DNA from: Bradyrhizobium sp. WSM1417
GTDB taxonomy: Bacteria > Pseudomonadota > Alphaproteobacteria > Rhizobiales > Xanthobacteraceae
Direction of reading: 5' to 3'
Assembly (NCBI RefSeq): GCF_000515415.1
Contig: NZ_KI911783.1
Span: forward strand, 4,950,392 to 5,014,391
Length of the DNA: 64,000 bases
The notes under the pieces are model-generated. The model saw only the letters and a list, made by a program, of their open reading frames with translations. It was not told the DNA's origin and did no database searches. How positions within the stretch are numbered: the first letter of the stretch is position 1; the number at the start of each line of letters is the position of its first letter. A program made the translations under genes and the position numbers. Of the stretch, positions 7,814 through 16,669 are shown in pieces.

Positions 7814-9591
7814 GCGGACACCTGTGCATCGGCAAGCTTGCGCAGCGTTTCGCCGTCATGGCGGCGCGCAAAGGACAGGAAGGTTTCGTCGGGAGACGAG
7901 CGATGTGCGATATAGGCCTTGAGCAGCCCTTCGACCGTCTTCGGTGCGTCTTCGGCCTTGAGGTCGTGGTAGACCTCCTGCCCGACGTCGGCGTCAGGAC
8001 CGAAGCCGCCGCCGGTGAAGAGATGATAGCCCTCCACCGTGTCCTCCTCGTTGACGGGCACGCGCGCCCCGATCAGGCCGATGTCGCTGATGTAGTGCTG
8101 GGCGCAGGAATGGTGGCAGCCGGTGACGTGGATGTTGACCGGTTTGTCCATCTCGACGCGCGGCTCGCACCAGTCGCCGATATCGGCGGCGTGGCGCTTG
8201 GTGTTGGAGGCGGCAAAGCGGCAACCGGCATTGCCGGTGCAGGCGATCAGGCCGGCGCGAATGTGGGACGCCTCGACCGCGAGCCCGATCTGCTTGATCG
8301 CCGCGACGGCGAGCTCAACATTCTCGTCGCGCACCCCTGATATCAGCAGGTTCTGCCAGACGGTCAGACGGATTTCGCCGTCGCCGAGGTCCCGCGCCAC
8401 CTTGGCGAGGCCCCGCATCTGATCGCAGCTGATCTTCCCGAGTGTCAGCGACACGCCGATCCAGTTGAGGCCGTCCTGCTTCTGCTTGTGCACGCCGACA
8501 TGCGCCATGCGGTCCGCGGCCGGCCGTGGCGCAAACGCCTCTTCCGGCACGCGCGTGAATGGGGTGTTCAGCCGCTCTTCGACCAGCTTGAGGAAATCCT
8601 CATGGCCCATCGCGTCGAGCACGTATTTCAACCGCGCCTTGTTGCGGTTGGTGCGATCGCCGTGCTCGATGAAGACGCGCACGATGGCGTCGGCAACGGC
8701 AGTAGCGTCTTCAGGCTTGACGACGATGCCGGAATATTTCGCAAAATCCTTGTGGCCGGTGATGCCGCCGAGACCGAGCCGGAACCAGATTGCGGGCTCG
8801 ACGCCGAAACCGTCCTTCACCTCGACCGCCGTGAAAGCGATGTCGTTGGTCTCTTCGAGCACGGCGATCTTGCCGGCGCCGTCGAAGGCGACGTTGAACT
8901 TGCGCGGCAAGCCATACAACGAGCGATCGTTCAGGATGTGGTAGTGCCACTCGCGCGCATAAGGCCGCGTGTCGATCAGCTCCTGCGGATCGATGCCGGC
9001 CGTCGGCGTTCCCGTCACGTTGCGGATGTTGTCGGCGCCGGAGCCGCGCGAGCACAGGCCGAGGTCCTGAATGCCCTCGATCAGCTTGACGGCGTTCTTC
9101 GGCGGGATCTCGCGAAGCTGCAGGTTGGCGCGCGTCGTGACGTGGCTGTAGGGCCCGCACGTTTCATCGGCGAGGTCGGCAAGGCTGGCCAGCTGCCAGT
9201 GCTTCATGATGCCGTTCGGAATGCGCAGACGGCACATGTAGGAGTCCTGCGTCGGCGCGACGTAGAAGATGCCGTAATAGCGCCAGCGGAAATTGTCCGC
9301 CGGGCTCGGCGGCGTATTCTCGAGCGCCTGCTGGCGGAGACGCGGATAGGCATCGAAGGGATGCTCGTCGCGCTTGACCTTCTCCTGGTCGGCGAGCTTC
9401 TTGCCCACGGCGATGACCTTGTCCTGCGCCTTGATGTGCACGGCATCGGGACCGGTGGGCTCCGCGTTCGCCTTGCCGGCGCCGCCGCCGAGACCGCGAC
9501 CGACGCGACTGATCTGCAGACCGGTCGTGAAGCCTTCGAGGTAGCGTTTCTGGTCGTCGGTAAAGTCGACTGAGACGGTGTCGATTTTCAT
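7810..9591 (-). CDS. nirA: Siroheme nitrite (or sulfite) reductase, NirA type
   Basis: 593 residues from ATG 9591; an AGGAG motif precedes it, and the 57-residue longer frame lacks homology. Siroheme and 4Fe-4S ligands are visible at about residues 451-457 (CTGNAGC) and 492-496 (CHHSC), plus duplicated ferredoxin-like half-domains (GPYSHVTTRANLQLREI and TVWQNLLISGV). This is the assimilatory nitrite/sulfite reductase fold, reducing nitrite to ammonia or sulfite to sulfide with six electrons. The partner flavoprotein follows at once, and nasT-nasS lie just upstream on the same strand; that favours nitrite, but sulfite cannot be excluded by sequence reading. Expression is probably nitrogen-regulated (see 9761-9777). 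Confidence 0.85.
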   Translation of the reverse strand: MKIDTVSVDFTDDQKRYLEGFTTGLQISRVGRGLGGGAGKANAEPTGPDAVHIKAQDKVIAVGKKLADQEKVKRDEHPFDAYPRLRQQALENTPPSPADNFRWRYYGIFYVAPTQDSYMCRLRIPNGIMKHWQLASLADLADETCGPYSHVTTRANLQLREIPPKNAVKLIEGIQDLGLCSRGSGADNIRNVTGTPTAGIDPQELIDTRPYAREWHYHILNDRSLYGLPRKFNVAFDGAGKIAVLEETNDIAFTAVEVKDGFGVEPAIWFRLGLGGITGHKDFAKYSGIVVKPEDATAVADAIVRVFIEHGDRTNRNKARLKYVLDAMGHEDFLKLVEERLNTPFTRVPEEAFAPRPAADRMAHVGVHKQKQDGLNWIGVSLTLGKISCDQMRGLAKVARDLGDGEIRLTVWQNLLISGVRDENVELAVAAIKQIGLAVEASHIRAGLIACTGNAGCRFAASNTKRHAADIGDWCEPRVEMDKPVNIHVTGCHHSCAQHYISDIGLIGARVPVNEEDTVEGYHLFTGGGFGPDADVGQEVYHDLKAEDAPKTVEGLLKAYIAHRSSPDETFLSFARRHDGETLRKLADAQVSA

Positions 9592-9923
9592 GGTCAGTAA
9601 CGAAGCTCCTGCGGCCACCGGGGTGGTATCGACGGAAAGTGCACGACCCGCGAGGAACTCGGCTGGCTCGATAGCCGGCTGTGCACCCAACGGTCCGATC
9701 AGCTTCGTTGCTGGGGACTTGGCGCAGCGGGCATCTGTGACAGGCTGGCCGCACTGCAACATTCAAGTTGCGTGCCAGCTTCGACGAAATGAAAATGTGG
9801 GGAGTATCAGGTAGTTAAGAGCGTATCGGGGAACTCAGGCCTCTGGAACTCTTATGAAATTCGAGCAGTCGGCCTAAAATTTAGACTCGGATCGCGAGCG
9901 CTCAAAAACGATGCAGACCCGAA
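9592..9923 (-). promoter_or_regulatory. Regulatory leader and promoter region of the nirA-like operon
   Basis: A 332-bp stretch without a gene between nasS and nirA, on the strand of both. It holds a sigma-54-like element (9761-9777) and about 170 nt of potential leader RNA that contains short inverted repeats, such as GGCTATCGAGCC. NasT is an ANTAR protein, and ANTAR proteins act by antitermination on paired hairpins in leader RNAs, so this leader is a plausible target. I could not identify a clear pair of hexaloop hairpins by eye. Confidence 0.45.
9761..9777 (-). promoter_or_regulatory. Sigma-54 (RpoN) -24/-12 promoter candidate
   Basis: On the minus strand the sequence reads TGGCACGCAACTTGAAT. 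It matches the RpoN consensus TGGCACG-N4-TTGC except that the -12 dinucleotide is GA rather than GC. It lies about 170 bp before nirA, as expected for an NtrC-controlled nitrogen assimilation operon. Confidence 0.5.
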
Positions 9924-11087
9924 TCACGTCTTCCAGCGGCCCACCTCGAAGGCTTCAAGATGCCCCCGAATATTGGCGGGATCGAAAGCGGGGCCGGCGA
10001 ATGCGCCGAATGCCGCGGGGGCCTGGGCGGGCGGCCGGCGGCCGAGGGCGCCGTCGTAGAGATCGGGCCTGAACACGGCCATCGCCGTCTTGACCCCGTC
10101 GGGCGTTAGCGTCGTCTGCCCCCAGCGTACCATCTGCGCGTAGAGCCAGGCGGCCTGGACCGGATCTGGGCGCCCCGCTTCCTCGCGTCCCACCAGAAGG
10201 TAGCTGCCGCTCTCGCGAAAGGTGCCGTCCGGCGAAATCTTGAGGCGTCCTGTGAGGGTGCGCTGGATGACTTCGGCATCGACGCCGATCCGCTCGGGCT
10301 GCGCCAGGATCTGCGCCGCTTCGGTCCGGTTTTCCGGATGCTCGATGAAGTCGGCGGCTTTTACCGCCGCGCGCACCAGGCTGGCGACCACGTCCGGATT
10401 CTTGTCGGCCCAGACCTGGCGGAGCGCCAGCACCTTCTCCGCCGCATGGGCCAGGATGTCGGAGACGAAATGCAGGATGTGGCCGATCCCGAGATCGACC
10501 GCGATCGAATTCCAGGGCGCGCCGACGCAGAACGCATCGACATGACCATTGGCGAGACTGTCGACCATATAGGGCGGCGGCAGCACCACCAGCCGCACGT
10601 CCTCGTCGGGATCGACGCCGGCTGCCGCCATCCAGAACCGCAATTGATAATTGTGGGTCGAGAACGGGAAGGTCATGCCGAAGGTCAACGGATCGGCCCC
10701 CGCCTTGCGCCGCTTGGCAACCACACGCGCCAACGCTTTTGCCGTGGCGAGCGGATCGAAGCGGTCGCCGTCGATCTCCTCCATCAGCGCGGCATGAAGC
10801 GCCGGCGACACCGTGATCGCATTGCCGTTGATGCCGAGATTGAAGGGCGCCGCGATCGGCACCTTGACGTGGCCGAGACCGAGTGAGGACGCAATCGCGA
10901 CGGGCGCGAGCAGATGCGCGGCGTCAAACAAGCCGATATTGAGCTTGTCGCGGACGTTGGACCAGGAGACCTCGCGGACCAGCTCGACCTCGAGCCCTTC
11001 GGCCGCGGCAAATCCCTTGTCGACCGCAACGATCAGCGCTGCGGCATCGACCAGCGGAATGAACCCGATGCGGAGGGGAGCGGTCAT
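9924..11087 (-). CDS. nasS: NasS-like nitrate sensor (NrtA/CmpA substrate-binding fold)
   Basis: 387 residues with the NrtA/CmpA fold of nitrate-binding proteins (LRIGFIPLVDAAALIVAVDKGFAAAEGLEVELVREVSWSNVRDKL near the start; YMVDSLANGHVDAFCVGAPWN in the second lobe). There is no signal peptide, so it should stay in the cytoplasm, as NasS does. In the known NasS-NasT pair, NasS binds nitrate or nitrite and then releases NasT, the RNA-binding antiterminator. The gene overlaps nasT by 4 bp, which fits a stoichiometric partner, and it lies upstream of the nirA-like operon that the pair probably controls. Confidence 0.88.
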   Translation of the reverse strand: MTAPLRIGFIPLVDAAALIVAVDKGFAAAEGLEVELVREVSWSNVRDKLNIGLFDAAHLLAPVAIASSLGLGHVKVPIAAPFNLGINGNAITVSPALHAALMEEIDGDRFDPLATAKALARVVAKRRKAGADPLTFGMTFPFSTHNYQLRFWMAAAGVDPDEDVRLVVLPPPYMVDSLANGHVDAFCVGAPWNSIAVDLGIGHILHFVSDILAHAAEKVLALRQVWADKNPDVVASLVRAAVKAADFIEHPENRTEAAQILAQPERIGVDAEVIQRTLTGRLKISPDGTFRESGSYLLVGREEAGRPDPVQAAWLYAQMVRWGQTTLTPDGVKTAMAVFRPDLYDGALGRRPPAQAPAAFGAFAGPAFDPANIRGHLEAFEVGRWKT

Positions 11088-11674
11088 TTCAGCATCTCCG
11101 ACGCGGTGATGATTGACTGGGCGATCTCGCCGATTTTCTTCTTCTCGCGCATCGCGGTGGAGCGCAGCAGCACATAGGCCTCGTCCTCGGTCAGGCCCTT
11201 CACCTTCATCAGGATGCCCTTGGCCTTCTCGATGACCTTGCGATCCTCGAGCTGCGACTTGGTACGCTCCAGTTCCTCCTGGAGTTTTGCGAAGGCATTG
11301 AAGCGCGACACGCAGAGGTCGAGGATCGGCTTGATGCGCTCCTTCCTCAGGCCGTCGACGATATAGGCGGAGACCCCCGCCTCGACCGAGGCCTGGATCG
11401 AGGATGAATCGCTCTGGTCGACGAACATCGCGATCGGCCGCTTCACGGCGCGGCTGACCTGGAACATCGCTTCCAGCACGTCGCGGCTGGGGTTTTCCAG
11501 ATCGATTAGAATGATGTCGGGATCGACCGCATAAATACGGGCGAGCAGGCTCTGCATCTCGCTGATATGGACGATCTGCGTGAATCCGGCCTCACGCAAC
11601 CCTTCCTCGAGGATCGCAGCCCGGATCGGGCTTTCGTCGACGATCACGATTTTGGGCGACTGTTCGGCGCTCAT
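11084..11674 (-). CDS. nasT: NasT-like ANTAR-domain antiterminator
   Basis: 196 residues. An N-terminal receiver-like domain (IVIVDESPIRAAILEEGLREAGF; DPDIILIDLENPSRDVLEAMF) is followed by a C-terminal ANTAR RNA-binding domain (LEDRKVIEKAKGILMKVKGLTEDEAYVLLRSTAMREKKKIGEIAQSII). ANTAR proteins bind two-hairpin leader RNAs and prevent transcription termination. With nasS overlapping it and a siroheme reductase downstream, this is the usual NasS/NasT nitrate-responsive pair. It starts at ATG 11674, divergent from rimO. Confidence 0.9.
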   Translation of the reverse strand: MSAEQSPKIVIVDESPIRAAILEEGLREAGFTQIVHISEMQSLLARIYAVDPDIILIDLENPSRDVLEAMFQVSRAVKRPIAMFVDQSDSSSIQASVEAGVSAYIVDGLRKERIKPILDLCVSRFNAFAKLQEELERTKSQLEDRKVIEKAKGILMKVKGLTEDEAYVLLRSTAMREKKKIGEIAQSIITASEMLK

Positions 11675-11785
11675 TGCTCACTCACCACCAGTGATTCATC
11701 CATAGCATGCCCGCAGGCCATGCAAAGGGTTGTAATTATGGGCAATTGGGACTAGCTCAACCCTGTCAATCAGGCAGATTTGGAT

Positions 11786-13111
11786 ATGGATCAGACGGCT
11801 GCGCCCAAGGTCAGCTTCGTGTCGCTCGGGTGCCCCAAGGCTTTGGTGGATTCCGAGCGCATCATTACGCGCCTGCGCGCCGAGGGCTACGAGCTCGCCC
11901 GCAAGCATGACGGGGCCGACATCGTCATCGTCAACACCTGCGGCTTCCTCGACAGCGCCAAGCAGGAATCACTCTCGGCGATCGGCGAGGCCATGGCCGA
12001 GAACGGCAAGGTGATCGTGACCGGCTGCATGGGCGCGGAACCCGAGCAGATCGAGCAGGCCTATCCCGGCGTGCTCTCCATCACCGGCCCGCAGCAATAT
12101 GAGAGCGTGCTGGACGCCGTGCATCGCGCGCTGCCGCCCGCCCACAATCCGCATCTCGATCTGGTGCCGCCGCAAGGCATCAAGCTGACGCCGCGGCACT
12201 ATGCCTATTTGAAGATTTCCGAGGGCTGCAACAACCGCTGCACCTTCTGCATCATTCCAAAACTGCGTGGCGACCTCGTCTCACGTCCGGCCAACGACGT
12301 GCTGCGCGAGGCCGAGCGCCTGGTCGGCGCCGGCGTCAAGGAGCTGCTGGTGATCTCGCAGGACACCTCGGCCTACGGCGTCGATCTCAAATACGCCGAG
12401 AGCCCGTGGAAGGATCGCCAGGTCCGCGCCAAGTTCATCGACCTCGCGCGCGAGCTCGGCGAGCTCGGCGCCTGGGTGCGGCTGCAATATGTCTACCCCT
12501 ACCCGCACGTCGACGAGGTCATCGCGCTGATGAACGAGGGCAAGGTGCTGCCCTATCTCGACATCCCGTTCCAGCACGCGAGCCCCGAGGTGCTGAAGGC
12601 GATGAAGCGCCCGGCGGCGCAGGACAAGACGCTGGCGCGCATCAAGCGCTGGCGCGAGCAATGTCCTGACCTCGCTTTGCGCTCGACCTTCATCGTCGGC
12701 TTTCCCGGCGAAACTGATGCGGACTTTGCCTATCTGCTCGACTGGCTGGACGAGGCCGAGATCGATCGGCTCGGCTGCTTCAAATACGAGCCCGTCGCTG
12801 GCGCCACGGCGAATGCGATCGAGAATCCCGTGCCGGAAGAGATCAAGCAGGAGCGCTACAACGCGCTGATGGCTCGTCAGCAGAGGATTTCCGCACGCAG
12901 GCTGAAGCGCAAGGTCGGCACCCGCCAGCAGATCATCATCGACGAGGTCGGCCCGACCGTCTCAAAAGGCCGCTCCAAGGCCGATGCGCCGGAGATCGAC
13001 GGCGCCGTCTACCTGTCGAGCCGCCGCCCCTTGCGCGTTGGCGAGATCGTCACCGCCAAGATCGAGCGCGCCGACCAATACGACCTGCACGGCAGCGTCG
13101 CGGGATTCTGA
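11786..13111 (+). CDS. rimO: Ribosomal protein S12 methylthiotransferase RimO
   Basis: 441 residues from ATG 11786; a TTG two codons earlier is an alternative. The N-terminal UPF0004 domain has [29 protein letters not shown] and TGCMGAEPE, giving the three cysteines of the first 4Fe-4S cluster. The radical SAM cluster motif is CNNRCTFC (CxxxCxxC). SYLK-like and [15 protein letters not shown] motifs and a C-terminal TRAM domain follow. RimO adds a methylthio group to Asp88 of ribosomal protein S12. It stands alone and is divergent from nasT. Confidence 0.95.
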   Translation: MDQTAAPKVSFVSLGCPKALVDSERIITRLRAEGYELARKHDGADIVIVNTCGFLDSAKQESLSAIGEAMAENGKVIVTGCMGAEPEQIEQAYPGVLSITGPQQYESVLDAVHRALPPAHNPHLDLVPPQGIKLTPRHYAYLKISEGCNNRCTFCIIPKLRGDLVSRPANDVLREAERLVGAGVKELLVISQDTSAYGVDLKYAESPWKDRQVRAKFIDLARELGELGAWVRLQYVYPYPHVDEVIALMNEGKVLPYLDIPFQHASPEVLKAMKRPAAQDKTLARIKRWREQCPDLALRSTFIVGFPGETDADFAYLLDWLDEAEIDRLGCFKYEPVAGATANAIENPVPEEIKQERYNALMARQQRISARRLKRKVGTRQQIIIDEVGPTVSKGRSKADAPEIDGAVYLSSRRPLRVGEIVTAKIERADQYDLHGSVAGF

Positions 13112-13153
13112 TCTTCCGCTGTCGCGGTCGGTCCAGCGACGAACTCTCCGCTC

Positions 13154-13175
13154 CCTCTCCCGCAAGCGGGAGAGG
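13154..13175. repeat. Short intergenic palindrome (CCTCTCCCGC-AA-GCGGGAGAGG)
   Basis: A perfect 10-bp inverted repeat in the gap between convergent rimO and the decarboxylase-like gene. This palindrome type is frequent between rhizobial genes. It may act as a bidirectional terminator, but it lacks a T run. Confidence 0.55.
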
Positions 13176-13188
13176 TTGCGAGCTGTCG

Positions 13189-13632
13189 CTAAGCCACAGC
13201 AACATCACTCCCGCCGTTCGCTTCTCCCGACGCCTGCTGTTCGTCACGTGCGGTGAACACTTCCTTGGCTGCGAACAGCCCGTTCAGCGCCGCCGGGAAA
13301 CCCGCATAGACGGCCATCTGCATGATGATCTCCACGATCTCGTCGCGGGACAGCCCGACGTTCAGACCCGCCTCGAGATGGACTTTGAGCTGAGGCGCGG
13401 CATTTCCGAGCGCCGTCAGCGCGGCGATCGTGGCGATCTCTCGATCGCGCAGGCCGAGGTCCGGGCGGCAGTAAATGTCGCCGAACGGAAACTCGATCAC
13501 GTATCGTGCGAAATCCGGAGCTATGTCGGCGAGTGAAGCGACGACCTTTTCGCCGGCACTGCCGTCAATGCGTGACAGGGCCCGCTGGCCGCGATCGAAC
13601 CGGCTTTCGTCTTGTGTTGAGGCGTGCGTCAT
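13189..13632 (-). CDS. Carboxymuconolactone decarboxylase/AhpD-like protein
   Basis: 147 residues from ATG 13632 (MTHASTQDESRFDRGQRALSRID). It has the carboxymuconolactone decarboxylase family layout: YVIEFPFGDIYCRPDLGLRDREIATIAALTALGNAAPQLKVHLEAGLNVGLSRDEIVEIIMQMAVYAGFPAALNGL. The catalytic CxxC of the AhpD peroxidase branch is absent; a single Cys sits in YCRPD. It is therefore more like the decarboxylase branch or an uncharacterised enzyme. The first 68 bp overlap the 3' end of the MerR gene, so it is probably translated from the same message and controlled by that regulator. Confidence 0.85.
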   Translation of the reverse strand: MTHASTQDESRFDRGQRALSRIDGSAGEKVVASLADIAPDFARYVIEFPFGDIYCRPDLGLRDREIATIAALTALGNAAPQLKVHLEAGLNVGLSRDEIVEIIMQMAVYAGFPAALNGLFAAKEVFTARDEQQASGEANGGSDVAVA

Positions 13633-13996
13633 TTTCCTTCGTCCTCTGTTCATCGCTGGCATAGCCGGCGATCTTGGTATCAAGGACGAGCAGGCATTCC
13701 TGAAGTTCGGCAATCTGCGTGCGCACCTGTTCCCGGTGGACTTCCAGGATCTGCCGCCGGCTTGTGCCAGTAGCGTCGCCTTCATCCCGAAGCGCCGCGT
13801 AACGCAACATGTCCCGGATCGGCATTCCCGTGGTCTTGAGCCGCTCAAGGAATGCGATCCATGTGAGGATCGATGCGTCAAAGTCGCGCTGGCCGGAGCG
13901 ATCCCGATCGGCGTATGGAAGCAGCCCGATGCGCTCATAGTAACGCAGCGTGTGCGTCGACAGGCCGGTTCGTTTTGCGAGGTCGCCGATCTTCAT
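13565..13996 (-). CDS. MerR-family transcription regulator
   Basis: 143 residues. The N-terminal winged HTH is clear: MKIGDLAKRTGLSTHTLRYYERIGLLPYADRDRSGQRDFD, followed by the LERLKTTGMPIRDMLRYA dimer-helix segment. The C-terminal part is short and has no metal-binding cysteines, so it is not a CueR/ZntR type; it resembles the group of MerR proteins that control small oxidoreductase or decarboxylase genes. The 3' end overlaps the carboxymuconolactone decarboxylase-like gene by 68 bp, an unusually long overlap that suggests co-expression and autoregulation of the pair. Confidence 0.9.
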   Translation of the reverse strand: MKIGDLAKRTGLSTHTLRYYERIGLLPYADRDRSGQRDFDASILTWIAFLERLKTTGMPIRDMLRYAALRDEGDATGTSRRQILEVHREQVRTQIAELQECLLVLDTKIAGYASDEQRTKENDARLNTRRKPVRSRPAGPVTH

Positions 13997-14121
13997 GTGT
14001 GCCCGTTCTCGTACTGACGCACGTACAGATACCCCTTCGAGCGCGCTCTAAGTCAAGGGGGATCGAAGGTGCAAAGATTTCGGCGCGCCGGCTGGGCGGC
14101 AGCGTCGCGGCACTCCGAGCT

Positions 14122-15069
14122 TCAAGATCCCGCCAGCCATTTCGGCACCCAGCGCTCCGGCCGCGGCGCGCGGGCGAGATCGGCCTGCGCCTCGGACAGC
14201 TTCGCCGGCTCGCCGTCGATGGTCGGGCGCACATCGTATTCGAAGTTCGGCATGACGCGGCCGTCGGCATAGAGCCCGAATTTCATCGCGTACCACAGCC
14301 CGAGCTCGGGCTGCGCCTTTCGCATCTCCTCGCGCAGATCGCGCAGCAGAGATTCGATCGCGGCGGCCTCCTCGAACGGCTGCGGTCCGCGCGACAGGAC
14401 GCGCGCTTCGTATTGCCTGCCGACGATCGCGATCTCGAAGCTCGTCTTGTCCCAGGGCTTCTTGCCCTTCGGCAGATGCGCGGCGAGGCGCCAGCCGAGT
14501 TCGGCCATCAAGCGATGATTGGCCCAATAGTCTTCGCGATCCCGGCTCCATTTTTCCATGAAGCCGCGAAAGTCGGGCAGCTCCGAGGGATCGTCGTCGG
14601 GCGCGGCCATCTCCCCATTCAGCCGTCCGGTGAGCCATTGCGCGAGCTCGACCGTCTGACATTCGACTTCATCGTGCGGCAGCAGATCGTGCCACGCCTT
14701 GTCGAATTGTTGCGACGTCAGTCTTGCGAGCAGGCCATCGAGGCTCGGCGCAAGCAGCTCGTAATGGCCCTCGGACCCAAGCCCCACGATCGGCGGATTG
14801 TCGCGGTCGAGACCCGCGCCATACCAGCCGCCAACAGCCGAGCCATCCGGCAGCCGCATGAACAGCGAAAACCTGTCGCGCAACGGACTGCCGTCGACAA
14901 TCGGAGCGTGATCGGAGAATTGGCCCTGCAGCGAGAAACAGCCGACGCTACCCCAGGGGCGCCCCTCCAACCAGCCGGCGAAGTCCAGCAACAGCGACGG
15001 CGCCTCGATCCCCGGCGGAAACGCGCCGCGAACGCTGTCGAGGTCGATCGAATAAGGCGTGTCGGACAA
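14122..15069 (-). CDS. Hypothetical protein, 315 residues
   Basis: A soluble, acidic protein with no signal peptide or membrane segment. The first part (PSLLLDFAGWLEGRPWGSVGCFSLQG ... LFMRLPDGSAVGGWYGAGLDRDNPPIVGLGSEGHYELLAPSLDGLLARL) has the rhythm of SMI1/KNR4 (SUKH) proteins, in which a short loop of the form G-S-E-G is followed by a late, Leu-rich helix. That is a weak resemblance and no more than a hint. The second half contains LWYAMKFGLYADGRVMPNFEYDVRPTIDG, as in some immunity-like proteins. No partner toxin is next to it. The product is unknown. Confidence 0.6.
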   Translation of the reverse strand: MSDTPYSIDLDSVRGAFPPGIEAPSLLLDFAGWLEGRPWGSVGCFSLQGQFSDHAPIVDGSPLRDRFSLFMRLPDGSAVGGWYGAGLDRDNPPIVGLGSEGHYELLAPSLDGLLARLTSQQFDKAWHDLLPHDEVECQTVELAQWLTGRLNGEMAAPDDDPSELPDFRGFMEKWSRDREDYWANHRLMAELGWRLAAHLPKGKKPWDKTSFEIAIVGRQYEARVLSRGPQPFEEAAAIESLLRDLREEMRKAQPELGLWYAMKFGLYADGRVMPNFEYDVRPTIDGEPAKLSEAQADLARAPRPERWVPKWLAGS

Positions 15070-15148
15070 GGCTTAACTATCTGGTTGGTCCCGCCCCTCT
15101 TGGTCCGAACCGCCATGCGTTCGGTTCGAACCAATTCGCGTCCTGTGA

Positions 15149-15349
15149 TCACAAACGCGCCAGAGACGTAATGGTTTCCAGGCGCGCATCTTTCACCTGC
15201 CCATGCACGCTCGGCGAGTGGTCTGCAAAGCGCCGCTTGACAAGCCCCGCCATTCGCATGTATTGCCGCGCCCCATGATCAACGCTCGGACCCATCAGCG
15301 CACCGAAATGCTCCGCCGTCGCTTCCGCGACGATGAGAGGGTGCGCCAT
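15149..15349 (-). CDS. Possible small protein, 66 residues
   Basis: An open frame ([33 protein letters not shown] ... ETITSLARL) that lies between the 315-residue hypothetical gene and the argD-like gene. There is no convincing ribosome site in front of ATG 15349 and no family that I know. The start overlaps, on the other strand, a tiny frame at 15348-15386. It may be a chance frame in high-GC DNA. Confidence 0.3.
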   Translation of the reverse strand: MAHPLIVAEATAEHFGALMGPSVDHGARQYMRMAGLVKRRFADHSPSVHGQVKDARLETITSLARL

Positions 15350-15386
15350 GTCCGACGACGCCGCTGAAGCACTGAATTCAGCGTAA
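15348..15386 (+). CDS. Possible 12-residue leader peptide ahead of the argD-like gene
   Basis: A tiny frame ([12 protein letters not shown]) with AGAGG about 7 nt before its ATG, ending 9 nt before a strong terminator and 82 nt before the argD-like start. The layout (ribosome site, short peptide, terminator, biosynthetic gene) is that of an attenuator. No arginine codons are present. It may instead be the remnant tail of a lost gene. Confidence 0.3.
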   Translation: MSDDAAEALNSA

Positions 15387-15395
15387 GTTTTCGAG

Positions 15396-15425
15396 AAGGC
15401 CGCACCCGCAAGGTGCGGCCTTTTT
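15396..15425 (+). terminator. Rho-independent terminator or attenuator before the argD-like gene
   Basis: An 11-bp perfect stem (AAGGCCGCACC / GGTGCGGCCTT) followed by a run of five Ts, 44 bp upstream of the argD-like start. No full-length plus-strand gene precedes it, so it may be regulatory. Confidence 0.75.
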
Positions 15426-15468
15426 GCTTTTCGCGCACCCTTTCAACCCGCCCCCAGAGGAGTTCGAC

Positions 15469-16665
15469 ATGACCAACGCCACCCATCCGTATGACGCGTT
15501 GATGGACATTACCGCTCGGCCCAAGGCCGTGTTCGTCCGCGGCGCCGGTTCCTACCTCTGGGACGACAGCCGCAATCGCTATCTCGATTTCGTGCAGGGC
15601 TGGGCCGTCAACTGCCTCGGCCACTCCCCGCCCGCGATCGCCGACGCGCTTGCCGCGCAGGCCAAGCGGCTGCTGACGCCGAGCCCGGCCTTCTACAACG
15701 AGCCCAGCCTGAAGCTCGCGCAGGCCCTGGTCGCAAACAGCGCGTTCGATCAGGTGTTCTTCGCCAACTCGGGTGCGGAAGCCAATGAGGGCGCGATCAA
15801 GCTCGCGCGCAAATATGGCAGCATCCATAGAGGCGGCGCGTTCGAGATCATCACCTTCGAGGGCGGCTTTCACGGCCGCACGCTGGCGACCATGTCGGCC
15901 TCGGGCAAGAAGGCGTTTGAGCCGCTGTTCGAGCCGAAGGTCGCCGGTTTCAAGAAGGCGAAGCTCAACGACATCGCGTCGGTCGAAAAGCTGATCAACG
16001 ACAACACCGTCGCCGTGATGCTCGAGCCGATCCAGGGTGAATCAGGCGTGTGGCCGGCGTCCGATCAGTTCTTGCAGGAGTTGCGCGCCCTCACCAATGC
16101 GCATGGCCTCCTCCTGATCTTCGATGAGATCCAGACCGGGATGGGCCGAACCGGCAAGCTCTTCCACTACGAGCACACGGGAATCGCGCCCGACATCATG
16201 ACGCTCGGCAAGGGCATCGGCGGCGGCGTGCCGCTCGCGGCGCTGCTCGCGACCGAACGCGCCGCCTGCTTCGAGCAGGGCGACCAGGGCGGCACGTTCA
16301 ACGGCAACCCGATCATGTGCGCGGTGGGGCTCGCGGTGCTCGACGAAGTCAGCAAGCCGGACTTCCTGAAGGCGGCGACCGAAACCGGCCTGCTGCTCGA
16401 AAGCGAGCTGCAGAAGGTCTCGGCGCGGCATGGGCTGGGCGAAGTGCGTGGCCGCGGCCTCCTGCTCGCGCTCGACCTCAAGCTGCCGATCGCACCCGGC
16501 ATCGTCGCGCAGGCGTTCGAGGCCGGCGTGCTCCTCAACGCGCCGCAGGTCGACACGCTGCGCTTCATGCCGGCGCTGAACGTCACGCGGGCCGAGATCG
16601 CCGAGATGATCGATTGTCTCGACGGGATCTTGACCAGGGCCGGCGCGGCACGGCGCGTGGCGTAA
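15469..16665 (+). CDS. argD: Acetylornithine aminotransferase-like class III transaminase
   Basis: 398 residues from ATG 15469, with AGAGGAG just ahead. Class III PLP aminotransferase features: [59 protein letters not shown], and the cofactor-site residues [39 protein letters not shown], with the PLP-binding lysine in TLGKG. The length and end fit ArgD (acetylornithine and often succinyldiaminopimelate transamination in arginine and lysine synthesis). The neighbouring genes do not confirm an arg operon, so the substrate is probable rather than certain. Confidence 0.85.
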   Translation: MTNATHPYDALMDITARPKAVFVRGAGSYLWDDSRNRYLDFVQGWAVNCLGHSPPAIADALAAQAKRLLTPSPAFYNEPSLKLAQALVANSAFDQVFFANSGAEANEGAIKLARKYGSIHRGGAFEIITFEGGFHGRTLATMSASGKKAFEPLFEPKVAGFKKAKLNDIASVEKLINDNTVAVMLEPIQGESGVWPASDQFLQELRALTNAHGLLLIFDEIQTGMGRTGKLFHYEHTGIAPDIMTLGKGIGGGVPLAALLATERAACFEQGDQGGTFNGNPIMCAVGLAVLDEVSKPDFLKAATETGLLLESELQKVSARHGLGEVRGRGLLLALDLKLPIAPGIVAQAFEAGVLLNAPQVDTLRFMPALNVTRAEIAEMIDCLDGILTRAGAARRVA

Positions 16666-16669
16666 GCTC

